Of a stretch of 64,000 nucleotides of DNA, positions 1 to 10,417 are shown piece by piece; positions within the stretch are counted from its first letter, which is position 1; each line of letters starts with the position of its first letter. Below the pieces are notes generated by a model. It ran no database searches. It was not told the DNA's origin and worked only from the letters and a program-made list of their open reading frames with translations. Origin of the DNA: Climacium dendroides (lineage: Eukaryota; Streptophyta; Bryopsida; Hypnales; Climaciaceae); contig OX467087.1 in NCBI GenBank assembly GCA_950106755.1, positions 11,474,047 through 11,538,046 of the forward strand. Reading direction: 5' to 3'. The translations under genes and the position numbers were made by a program.

Positions 1-5
1 GAATG

Positions 6-370
6 TCATTTTACAAAAGCTCTCCTAGTCGAAGAGTCCAAGAGATGCAAAGTATTAGCTTTCCAACCATGGGCATAGGTATGGACAAGCTTATCTGCTT
101 CATGTACTACATCCTCACCATCACCTTCTATAGGCCAATGTGGTCCACTATTGCTTTCTTTAGATAGCAAGAGATGCAAAGTATTAGCATCCACAAGCCC
201 AATGATCTTGATGCTCCATCACCACATCCCCCCACAAGCTTCGATTCTTGCCTTCAACCTCATGGAGTATCATATGTAAGGCTTGATACAAGATCAAAGT
301 CTTGTGCTACATCACCACCTAGCTCTACATCCTCTTCTTCCACCACTTCATCCTTGAACTTCAAGAGCCC
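6..370 (-). pseudogene. Decayed coding-like remnant, unrecognised
   Basis: Two minus-strand stretches read like protein. An open frame at 6-194 gives 62 residues with an acidic middle. A second, around 250-370, is rich in Glu/Asp/Val and ends at a stop. They are in different frames, so together they look like the decayed 3' part of a gene or retroelement. The 19-base string AGAGATGCAAAGTATTAGC occurs at about 43 and again at about 170, a small internal duplication. A CACTA MITE begins at 377, immediately beside this patch. No domain was recognised and chance open frames remain possible. Confidence 0.25.
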
Positions 371-376
371 TACTTT

Positions 377-585
377 CACTATAAAAAATCAAGGGGTTTT
401 CATGTCTAAGGTGATGGATTTTTGAGGACATTCAATGTAATAACCCATGTTTTTATATCAACAATGACATTCAATGTAACATGAAGATGATACAATGGAC
501 ATCATTGTTGACACAAAAATATGAGTTGTTATATTGAATGTCTTCAAAAATTTGTCAACTTAGACACAAGTGTTTTTTTATAGTG
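377..585. mobile_element. CACTA-type MITE, 209 bp
   Basis: The left end reads CACTATAAAAAATC and the right end is its inverted counterpart, ending TTTTTTTATAGTG. Inside, two arms of about 48 bp (around 420-468 and 503-551) are near-perfect reverse complements, so the element can fold into a long hairpin. The flanking triplets are TTT and TCT, an imperfect 3-bp target duplication. CACTA (En/Spm) elements are known for CACTA termini and 3-bp duplications. There is no coding capacity. Confidence 0.75.
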
Positions 586-2265
586 TCTATGAATTCATTC
601 ACCTTGGAGTACTTTATTGTGGGCACCCTCAATGGACTCATATACTTGAATGAGAATTAAGACAAAGCCACTTGCACCCCGTGGCGCCCTGGACTTGATT
701 TTAAAACATGATTGGTGAAGGATACATGGGACATGCTGCATCTTGTAGGAATGTCACTAATAGTGCTAGTGGAGGTGGAGCTTTTTTACAATAGTTAGAT
801 GTTTTGGAATATTGTAATGGTGAGAAAAGGGGAGTATGAGAGCTTTATGGATGTATTGTTCTACAAGTAGTACTAGGTATCGTGGATGGTGTTGAATGGT
901 GTGGAGGGGATTTATATATAATGACAAAGAATGGTAGAGCTAATTTATTAGTAGCTTGATTGTTTTTTTAGTGGATGATTAGAAGGCAAGGATTACTTTC
1001 AAATGAGTTGAATATGCAATTGATATTCAATCTCATAGTAGGATATTAGCCACTACTTAGCAACAATATTGGTGACATGAAATAGAAAACTAGTCTAGAG
1101 AGAGTTTTGCATAGAGAGACTTGCACAACATAGATTGAAGATGAGAAACAAGTGGAACAAGATAAGTCTAGAAAGATACTTGCATAGAAAGATACTTGTC
1201 TAAGGCTAGTTGCTTTTTTTTAAGTTCCTATTCTAGGAGAAACGCTACGGTCACCCCCCTCTCAAAGATATAAACCAATCAAAACAAGTACAAAATGTAC
1301 AAAATAAAAAATAAAAATATTGGTACAAAATGGAGCCAAAATGTCATTTATACCAAAATTCAATGGTGGCCCATTTAAATCAAAAGGCCTTCTTATAGAT
1401 TCTCAAATTGAAAATTGAAGAAACATATTTTGAAGTCAAAATTTAGGCCTCATACTAAAATTACACATTTGTAAGGATAATTTCTTGTAAAATTTTCTAA
1501 ACCCTAATTAAATGTTAAGGCATTGTACCTAAACATTGGAACATTGAATTTAGCTCTTTGAATTGCAAAAATGTAACCCTAAACTTAACACAATAAGTAC
1601 AACAATGTTAAAGCTGAATTTGTGACAATACAAACATTTAATGTTTGTACTTCATATATTCATTTAATAGATGAAAGTCACTTTTTGTTATGCAATTCTC
1701 AATGTGCACAAGATGTAAGACTTTGTTTCATTTTTTTTCTTAAAAAAAGTGACAAAAACTATTGTAAAATTGACTCCAAACTTTCATACTATGTAGAAAT
1801 GGCTACAATTTTGGACAACTATAGTGTGCTTTTACCCTTCTACTAGAGTTTGAGCTACAAATTTGTGGTGACCAAGGCAAACACTAAGCTGAAACATCTT
1901 GTACCCTATGAGCCACAAAAGTGGTGAACTTTGTTCAATCAATGCTACCAACCGTTGTCAAGAGGAGGTTCTTGCATCTACAATGTCTTGATAGCATTGG
2001 TTGCTATACCTTAGAATGCACGTGAATGTGGTTAAACTTGGCTCTACATTCAATGCCATTGTACCATCATCTGAGCTGATTGATTTCTATCTTCACCTAA
2101 TTTTGTAGCAATATTTCCAGGACTAGAAAGTTATTAGTAATGAGAGGAAAATCAGATGGTTTGCAGGCCTCTGGATCCTCAACCGCACTACACCTCTTCA
2201 TCAAAATCATTTGATTCTAGACAGAGCCAAAAAAACCAAGAATGAGTTGCAAAGATTCTGAAGTT
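586..2265. other. AT-rich intergenic DNA, no gene seen
   Basis: Only short open frames such as 1622-1846 occur, with no recognisable domain and AT-rich composition like the surroundings. No tandem repeat, long hairpin or terminal repeat was seen. Confidence 0.5.
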
Positions 2266-2269
2266 TACG

Positions 2270-3423
2270 AAGATTGATGAGTTTCTTCTGCGTCACTGCG
2301 AGTGTCCTCCAACTTGACCTAAATGCCAAAGATCTGCATTACCATCACTGCAAGTTCGCCATCTTCCCCTCTCCAGTTCCTTGCATTCCCCAAATTCTTC
2401 TCATTTCCATTCCATTCTACAGTTGCGAACACTCACTCGAGCTACTACCGAAAAACAACCAAAGCAGACAGTTGAAAAGGCTCGTTAAATGGGCTCTGAT
2501 TCTCGTTAAGAAATGGGACAGGGGTCTCGTCTGTTTGGGGGTCTGTTGTCTGACAGTTTCTGTCAGGTTTTTTCAGTTTCTAGGATGCTGCAGTGGGTAC
2601 AGAAAATCAGCCGCTCCGTCCGGAGATTCGGAGGATGGAATCTGGACGAAAATATGGGCGACCGATGGACGCCATCTGGTAGTGTGCGTTGGGGAGGTGG
2701 AGACTGAGGGACGAGTTCGTCGAGAGGCCTCAATGTGGACCCCGACGGAAGCACGACGAGAACTCGGGCGACCGTGAACACTTGGCACGCGCGGAAGATG
2801 GCCATGCCACTTGTAAGCAAGCTTGTGCAGCCAGCCTGTTTCGCAAACAAAAACTGCGGGATTCGAGAATCGTTCACGGTTTTTGCCAATTGCACTTCAG
2901 GATATTCAAGAGACGCCGTTGATCATTGTACTCATACTCACTGTCTTCGATCTCTCAGTTGAGTCTTTTACAGTTTGAGTTCTAAACTCTAGAGTCTACT
3001 GTACAGATTTGTGCAATATTCCGAGACTCTGTTTCTGGGGTTCAAGAATCGGAGCTTTGGATGTGACTTTGGAACGTGGTGAATCTTGTGATTTTGTGGT
3101 GCTCTCTCAGTTCTCCTTGTGAGTGAAGACTAGAAAAAAAGTGTGGCAAAGGCTTTGTCGGCTTTTCAAGTTTTGCATTTGAGGTAAACTGAAACCGTGC
3201 GCGCACAATGAGTCTTTTTAGGGTTTAGGAACGTTCATTCTGGCCACGTTCTTGTTGGAAAGATTCCAGGTTAAATCTGAATTGAAATTCACTTACGGAG
3301 TTAGTGGAACTGTCCCCAATAGAGTCTTCAATTCTTGGAAGTTGGTTTTATGACCCGTGTTCTTCTTCTTCTTCTTCTAATATAGACGACGACGTTGGTG
3401 TGCAGGCTACAGAGATTTCAAAA
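2270..3423 (+). promoter_or_regulatory. GC-richer 5' region upstream of gene 1
   Basis: Base composition changes sharply near 2,300 and stays GC-richer up to gene 1, as in a plant promoter plus transcribed leader. Overlapping short open frames on both strands at 2,500-2,960 are mutually inconsistent and show no domain, so I do not call them genes. A candidate splice acceptor (TGTGCAG before 3407) lies just ahead of the chosen ATG, so a leader intron or an earlier exon is possible. A CTT-rich run lies at 3,360-3,378. The transcription start cannot be placed from sequence. Confidence 0.35.
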
Positions 3424-5094
3424 ATGAGGCTATTGCATACTCCACATCCCAGTACCACCACTGGGAAATTGTTCCAGCAAAGGGGGATCAGCAGGGTGGC
3501 AGATTCGGGAGCAAGAATGGTTCCAGAAGCTCCATGTCGAAGAGCATCTGGGAACGCCACTGGTGCTCTAATTCTTCGTTTGAAGCCGACTCATAGGATC
3601 GCTCTGAGTTCGGTGGGGACTGGGAGTTGGAAAGAAGGAAACCGACGAGTGCAGGCGGCGCCTGACGGAATTGCTCCTGAAAATGCCGAGGTGATACATC
3701 ATGCTTCCGCTACAATTTTCTTGTTACAGTTTGCACGGATTGGGTCAGTTTCCTTGTTGGCGGAGGAAGCTAGGTTTTGCGTTAGGGCTACCGTGCAACC
3801 CTCCTTGGACAATTGTTACCTCCAAATGTGTCAGTATAACCGAAGTCTTACCGAAATTCAACTCCCCACTCAAATACACTGTGATATTTTCTTTCATCTG
3901 TGTTAAAAAGTAAACCTTGGGCTCATGCATTCCTTGTAAGCTTGTACTTACTCTCGTCCCTTGGTTTTTTGGAGTGACCCAATGAATGTTAACGTGATAG
4001 AGATAACTTTCTCACCTCATGATTCCGTAACTGTTAATTTCTTCAGTATGTATACATTAATATTTCAGAAGTGTGAGAGTTTTCTACTGCTATGTGATAC
4101 CACTTGCAGAGGTGGACTGTAGTGATCGTACCATTTGTGTGTTGCGGCGTGCAGGCAGAATCTAGGGAGCAGATTCTAGAGAAGACGAGGGCGGAATCGG
4201 CCTCCACCATTGATGACGAGCAGGAGCCGTTTCGAGACTCTGTGGAGTCTGGGACGATTGGAGAAGCCACCGCGGAGTTACAGATTGGCACTGGCAATAG
4301 CAACACGAGCAACGAGCTTTCCAACCAAGGTAACGCACGCCTAGAAGCCACACTTCCATGGGTACACACGTGAAAGAAAACGGTTACCTACCCAAATGAA
4401 AAAACGGTATCAAAAATGCTACAAGATTTTCTAATGATCTTGTTTGCAAAGCAAAGAGAATTTCAATGCACCAAAGAGAAGCATTATTTGGATTCCTACT
4501 CAAAAATGACATGATGGTTCAAAGTTTTGTAGATAGACGATTTTAATCAGTCACAAGCTCTGATGTTGAGGTGCTGGACATTCTCAAAATCTACATGTAT
4601 GCCCTCATTGTTCACGATGTTGAGGATGCTGCATGAGTTTTCGTGTTCAGGGAGTATACATTCTCAAAATCACGTTGTGCTCTGTACAGTGCAAGATTTT
4701 TGGGGGTCCGTGTTGCATGGGTTCTGATGTTGAGGAATCGTCCATTCTCAAAACCATTTTGTGCTCACTGTGCAAGATTTGAGGGGTGTTGCAATTTATC
4801 TCAGGCTTTCTGCAACTCGATGCTACCAAATTTTAGTCTTGGGTCTCGGATCTGGAGTGGGTGACATTTTCACTGTTTTGTGCAGGCAAGTCCGGTGGGG
4901 CAATCAAAGAGGAAGAGAAGGCCCAGGAAGACCCGAGGGCTGAGTTGATGAGTGAGGTGTGGGGCTCAAAGGATGAGGAGGGCGGTACACATGCCTTCCT
5001 GGACGATGACAAGAAAGTCGGCTTCCGTGGTGAAGACGACGAGTCCGTTTTGGGAGGACAGAGAGCTGGCGAAAGTCATGCAGAAAATCATTAG
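3424..5094 (+). CDS. Gene 1: three-exon acidic protein, unrecognised, likely frameshifted
   Basis: Proposed coding exons are 3424-3690, 4155-4329 and 4886-5094. Introns follow GT...AG (donors at 3691 and 4330, acceptors ending GCAG at 4154 and 4885). Phases agree across both junctions, giving 216 residues. The start is the first ATG in the exon 1 frame; that frame is also open upstream to about 3304 without an ATG. Residues 1-85 are rich in Ser, Thr, Arg and Gly with few acidic residues, which would suit an organelle transit peptide. The rest is strongly acidic (AESREQILEKTRAES, then KEEEKAQEDPRAELMSEVWG). Near 5041-5051 the reading appears to jump frame: the next frame continues with protein-like sequence (FWEDRELAKVMQKIIRG onward) to a stop at 5218, about 40 residues longer. 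This is either a pseudogene lesion or a base error. I do not recognise the family. The exon model is inference from splice signals and codon pattern. Confidence 0.5.
4330..4885 (+). other. Gene 1 intron 2 with degenerate internal repeat
   Basis: The proposed intron holds three imperfect copies of a roughly 60-100-bp motif at about 4561, 4616 and 4726. Each has GATGTTGAGG followed by CATTCTCAAAA; two also share TGCAAGATTT. Spacing is irregular. No coding potential is apparent. Confidence 0.45.
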
Positions 5095-5218
5095 AGGACA
5101 TAAGAATAATCATAGCGCTGACCCTGAGGCCATCGTGAAGGACGAGGCTGTTGGAGACTTTGACAAGACACTCCTCATGGACGTTGAAGTTATAAGTGAG
5201 GAAGGTTGTGAGAGTTGA

Positions 5219-6220
5219 AGAAAAGAATAACTATGATGAATGGCAAATGGTTGTGGAGTGAGTGGCTTCATGGCCATACCTGAAGAGTGCATTGTGTCAG
5301 TGCTAGTTGTTATTAGAAAGGGTGCAGCACAGATAGAATGTTATGATGGTACTCATGGCTTGAGAATAATTTTACAGCGCGTTTTAGCTGTTCGCAGGCA
5401 AGTGGGTTAGAGAGAATTTCTTTGTTTTTGAACACTGTTTTGGACAGTCTGTTTATATGGATTTTCTTAACGAACGAAACTGAGTACAAAGTTGAAACAT
5501 TTTCATTTAATCAACCATATCATAAGCATCAATGGCCAAAGTTCAAAAGTACATATATGAAAGTTGTGGTGTGTGACATACTACATGTTACTATGGGAGT
5601 TTTAATGAAAAATTAGTTGTGATTTGGAAAAAAATCAATTTTGAAGTTAGCCATGTTTAAAACTCATTTTTGACCAATTTGATTTGGAATTACTTTATCT
5701 TTTTCTCATTTTTTCTTAGAACTTCAAAAAACTTTTTGTGCTTGGGGACATCAGTATACATCATTTCAGATTGTTGTATACAAAAATTGAAAGAAATTGA
5801 CATTTATAGAATTAAAAATATCAAGAGTTTGACAAACATGCAAATGATGTTGGTTCTTTGAGTATTTGAATTTTTTGGAATTGAGAGCATGGAATAACAT
5901 TAGCTATTATAAGGAGAGTATAGGTTTCAATATAGACCATTGGTACATCTCAATGTCCTTGCATTTGAAATATTTATTGAAATGGGCAATGCATTCAATT
6001 TATATTTTGTTGTTGTATAATGTGTTTTTAGGTTCAATTCTTTTGTCTAAAGACTAAAGTTCATGCGCACATACTTGATCCAACAAATTAAAAAAAAATT
6101 ATCATTGTCAATATCATCAAGAAGTTGAAAAGTGCCAATAAATTATACTAATTTTTATTAAATTGGTAGTTTTTTGGTGATATCGAAAATTATTATTTGT
6201 TTTTTTGGGGGGTTTTGGGA
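5219..6220. other. AT-rich intergenic DNA, no gene seen
   Basis: Probably the 3' flank of gene 1, then AT-rich DNA. Open frames of about 60 residues (5422-5616, 5670-5861, 5866-6057) have AT-driven composition and no motif. Confidence 0.45.
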
Positions 6221-6224
6221 TCAA

Positions 6225-6665
6225 TTATGTAAATTATATAAATTATATAAATTATGGATCAATTATAAAAATGATATAAATTATGAAAATCTTATAAATT
6301 ATGTAAATTTTGTAAATTATGTAAATTTTGTAAATTATGTAAATTTTGTAAATTATGTAAATTTTGTAAATTATGTAAATTTTGTAAATTTTATAAATTT
6401 TATAAATTTTGTAAATTTTATAAATTTTGTAAATTTTATAAATTTTGTAAATTTTATAAATTTTGTAAATTTTATAAATTTTGTAAATTTTATAAATTTT
6501 GTAAATTTTATAAATTTTGTAAATTTTGTAAATTTTGTAAATTTTATAAATTTTGTAAATTTTATAAATTACAAAATTTATGAAAATTATGGATTAATTA
6601 TATAAATTATATAAATTATAATTTATTTTTTTGGTGTGTATTTGGATCAATTATGTAAATTATGT
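6225..6665. repeat. AT minisatellite, 18-bp unit
   Basis: Tandem 18-bp units in two variants: TGTAAATTATGTAAATTT in the left third and GTAAATTTTATAAATTTT in the remainder, fraying at both ends into ATTATATAA-type units. Because 18 is a multiple of three and the unit lacks stops in one frame, it creates an artificial open frame of Asn-Phe-Val/Ile repeats (6174-6605). There is no evidence that this is a gene. Confidence 0.85.
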
Positions 6666-7728
6666 AATTTTTAAAATTAATTTTTTTTTGCCATACATAT
6701 ATATTATAGTGGAGAACACATAGTGAAAATATGATTTTTATATCATTCTATAATTAGAATTCAATAGAAATTGGAAGTACACCCAAAGTTCAAATTGCAA
6801 GTATATATTCAATTTTAGGATTTTTTTCAAAATTCAAATAAAAATAAAAATTAGAATAGATGAACTTTAGTTCATTATTTGGACTCAAATACACTAAAAT
6901 ATATTAAATTACACTAAAATAGCACATTTTGTGATTTACTAACTTCTCATTTATGTGAAAACAAATACTAGAAAGATTTCAACCTCAATTGCATGTTCCT
7001 TATAACCTACCATGAATATATACCTGGCTGTTTCTTCAATATGCTTCAAAATCACAAAATCCACCAAGAAGAAAGAATTGAATGAAAAATAGCTTCTAAT
7101 TTTTGTTCAATTCATTTAATAGTCATCTAGACCCTATGTGCAAATTGGCAATTGTAGTGTTTTACATTTAAAATCTTTTTCATCAATTGGCTGTTTCTCC
7201 ATCCAACATCATAGGATCACTTCAACTTTGGACTTAGTGGACTTGTGTTGAATCTTTACCAACTTGGCTTTCTCCATTCATTACTTTTCCACACATTTAT
7301 AATTCTATTCAACTTCTCACTCAGTTTAACAAAAATCTTACAATTAATACTCAATGGAACAATTAACTTAATATTCCAACTTGACAATTAACTTCTTAAC
7401 ATCAACTTTAGTGACCAATCTCTCAATCAATCTTAATTTCACTCCGATTCAACTAAATATTACAATTAATCACACCAACAACTAATATTAAGAGATCATC
7501 TTTTCTTTCAATCAATATAAATTATAGTTCATCTCACCATCTATGTAGGCTTAGTTTCTTCCAATTGGTATTTTATCACAACCAGTTTAATATCAAACAA
7601 TCACAAGAAATACAAACGCAATTATAAATTCAAGAAATTACAACATTCAAATTTGGATGACATATACTTCATACAAACACCACTCAACACACAATAACAT
7701 ACTCAATGAATCAATTAGAAATTCCAAC
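6666..7728. other. AT-rich intergenic DNA, no gene seen
   Basis: No open frame of note, no tandem array and no long inverted repeat were found between the minisatellite and the CACTA element that starts at 7729. Confidence 0.45.
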
Positions 7729-8035
7729 CACTACAACAATGGTAGTGTTTTATGACTGCAAAATATGACTGCAGTGAGTCGTAAAATCAAAAAATATGAC
7801 TCACGTAGAAATCACTGTAGATGACTCGGGATATGACTGACTCCAGTAGTTTAGAAGCAGTCGCTTCAGACATCAGTCATATTGGTAGTCATATGGGTTG
7901 AGGGGTATAAATACCCATTCTTAGCCATAGTATGCCAACTAGGCGTATACTTTGACTATCCTAGGGGGGTTTTGACTTTTTCTTGGGTTGCTCGGGCAAA
8001 TAAAAAAATCCTATGTGGAATACGACTGTGTCGAG

Positions 8036-8610
8036 TCATATTTTTTGATGACGTGGAATATGACTGTGATGAATCATATTTTTTGATGACGTGGAATATG
8101 ACTGTGGTGAGTCATATTTTGCAGTAACATGGAATATGACTGCGGTGAGTCATATTTTGCAGTGATGTGGAATATGACTGCAGTGAGTCATATTTTGCAG
8201 TAATGTGGAATATGACTGCAGTGAGTCATATTTTGCAGTAATGTGGAATATGTCTGTGGTGAGTCATATTTTGCAGTAATGTGGAATATGTCTGCGGTGA
8301 GTCATATTTTGCAGTAATGTGATATATGACTGCAGTGAGTCATATTTTGCAGTGATGTGATATATGACTGCGGTAAGTCATTTTTTGTAGTGATATGGAA
8401 TATGACTACGGTCAGTCATATTTGTAGTAATATGGAATATGACTGCAATGAGTCATATTTTTTGGTTACATGGAATATAACTAGTGTGAGTCATATTTTG
8501 CAGTAATGTGGAATATGACTACGGTGAGTCATATTCTTGTTAATGTGAAAAATGATTCTCATGAGTCATATTTTTTAATGATGTAGAATACGACTCTTGT
8601 CAGTCATATT
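8036..8610. repeat. Sub-terminal tandem array, 38-39-bp unit
   Basis: About fourteen copies of a unit with core GGAATATGACTGCAGTGAG followed by TCATATTTTGCAGTAAT. Each unit contains TATGACT and AGTCATA facing each other, so every copy is an imperfect palindrome. Variation increases to the right. Inside the CACTA element it probably supplies repeated transposase-binding sites (inference). Confidence 0.85.
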
Positions 8611-9099
8611 ACTAACTACAATCACATTTTTAATGCATTTTAAGTAGACATGATATATAACTATTATACATCAAGATGATTTGACAATTGAATAAAAAGC
8701 CTCATGCAATTAAAAATGAATATATAATATATGATTTTAAAGATGTATGAGAGATAATCATATTAAAGAAGGAGAATGTAAGAACAAATACAATTATCTT
8801 CATTGACATTTATTAGTCACTAATACAAAATATATATATCACAATGAATCATTCACACAATCCAATAAGGCCTACAATCCTTACAATAATGTGAAGATGG
8901 CTTCATTGGATTGTAAGTAGCCTCCAATGTCTTTGTTTCAACTTTTGGTACCTGCATATACAATTAAAGAAATGAGACGTTAATTTTTAGTGATTGAACA
9001 ACAAAGCTCAACCTTCAAAGGCTTATAACAACACAAAATATGTACCTCAAGTTTAGGATAGGAAGAATAAGATTGATAATGGAGGAAACAAGAAAAAAA

Positions 9100-9840
9100 A
9101 GATAAGTATTAAGAAATAACAAGAAGTAAAAGTTAAGATGCAATAAGAAATAAGAAGCAACAACTAAAACACAACTAAGACACAACAAGAAACAAGAAGC
9201 AACAACTAAGACACAACAAGAAACAACTAAACAACAACTAAGACACAACGAGAAACAACTAAGCAACAACTAAGACACAACAAAAAACAACTAAGCAACA
9301 ACTAAGACACAATAAGAAACAAGAAACAACAACTAAAACGTAAGAAGAAACACAAAATAAGAAACAACAACTAAAACGTAAGAAGACACACGAAATAAGA
9401 AACAACAACTAAGATACAATAAGAAACAAGAAACAACAATTAAGACACAACAAGAAACAACTAAGCAACAACTAAGAAACAACAAAAAACAAGAAACAAC
9501 AACTAAAACGTAAAAAGAAACAACAACTAAGACACAACATGAAGTAACAATTAAGACACAAGAAGAAATAAGAAGCAACAACTAAGACACAAGAAGAAAC
9601 AAAAAGCACTAATTAAGACACAACAAGAAACAACAAGAAATGAGAGTGTAGATGCAACAAGAAAAAATTAGAAGCAAGAACTACAAAACAAGAACTAAAA
9701 AGAAAAAAGAGTTCAAATGCAAGAAAAAAAAAATTTAGATGCAACAATAAGAAGCAAGAAACATGAAGTAAAGAGCAACAAGAAACAAGAGTTGAGATGC
9801 AACAAAAAACAACAACAAATGAGAGCTAAGAGACAATAGA
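9100..9840. repeat. Purine-rich degenerate minisatellite
   Basis: Irregular repeats of AAGAAACAACAACTAAGACA and variants, almost without G+C on the plus strand apart from single G and C bases. The spurious minus-strand frames at 9015-9269 and 9333-9581 (Leu/Val/Cys/Ser repeats) come from this array. Confidence 0.75.
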
Positions 9841-9867
9841 AGGTAAGAAAGAAGAACCACAAGAAGT

Positions 9868-10060
9868 GATGGCTAGGGTTTCAAAACCCTAAAAAACGGC
9901 GGCTAGGATTTTTAAACCCTAAAAAGCGGCGAATAGGGTTTCAAAACCCTAAAAAGTGGCGGCTAGGGTTTAGGAACCCTAAAAAAATAATGGTTAGGGT
10001 CTCAAAACACTAAAAAAGTGGTGACTAAGATTCAAAATCCAAAAAAGTAGGTGACTATGA
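9868..10060. repeat. About 30-bp tandem repeat with AGGGTTT/AAACCCT palindromes
   Basis: Five to six copies of a unit containing GGCTAGGGTTTCAAAACCC followed by TAAAAAGCGGC, decaying rightwards. Each unit holds one CCCTAAA and one inverse copy. It resembles plant telomere heptamers but is not a head-to-tail telomere array. Confidence 0.75.
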
Positions 10061-10417
10061 TTTCAAAATTTTAAATGATGGTTTATTTATATTTTTGTTA
10101 GAATTGCCCGTATTCTTTTTGAATTGCCCAAAACCAAAAAAAATTCACTACTATGAAAATATAATTGATAATATGACTTAATGTTCCCAAACATGTTCCC
10201 TACGTTCCCTATGAAGTACTTTGGTATTCCTAATGGCCGTATAGTATACACTTGTGAAGTACAAGGCGTAAAAATGACTGGTAGTTATATTTTGCAGTCA
10301 TATTTTGCAGTCATATTTCTCCCCAAAGTGTTGGCCTTCAAGAATATGACTGCAAGCACTCGCCAGTCATCCTCAGTCATAATTCTGCAGTCATAAAACA
10401 CTGCCATTGTTGTAGTG

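Larger units (their letters stand above)
7729..10417. mobile_element. Non-autonomous CACTA element, 2.69 kb, with AAC target duplication
   Basis: The left end reads CACTACAACAATGG and continues into TAGTGTTTTATGACTGCA. The right end is the inverse, TGCAGTCATAAAACACTGCC through GTTGTAGTG. The triplet AAC lies directly outside both ends (7726-7728 and 10418-10420), the 3-bp duplication expected of CACTA/En-Spm elements. The sub-terminal regions are full of the motif TATGACTGCAGTGAGTCATA in both orientations, like the transposase-binding repeats of this superfamily. No transposase-like frame is present, so movement would need an enzyme from elsewhere. The middle is three unrelated tandem arrays, annotated separately. 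Confidence 0.88.

Noticed and set aside
2274..2962. Several overlapping frames on both strands ahead of gene 1
   Set aside because: Mutually contradictory, no motifs. Better explained as GC-richer promoter and leader.
6174..6605. 143-codon frame of Asn-Phe-Val/Ile repeats
   Set aside because: Product of an 18-bp AT minisatellite whose length is a multiple of three. No non-repeat coding context.
8036..8610. CRISPR-like regular repeats (also 40018-40141)
   Set aside because: Units are contiguous with no unique spacers and no cas genes. They lie inside CACTA elements of a plant genome.
9868..10060. Interstitial telomere array
   Set aside because: CCCTAAA occurs once per 30-bp unit, paired with its inverse, not as head-to-tail heptamers.
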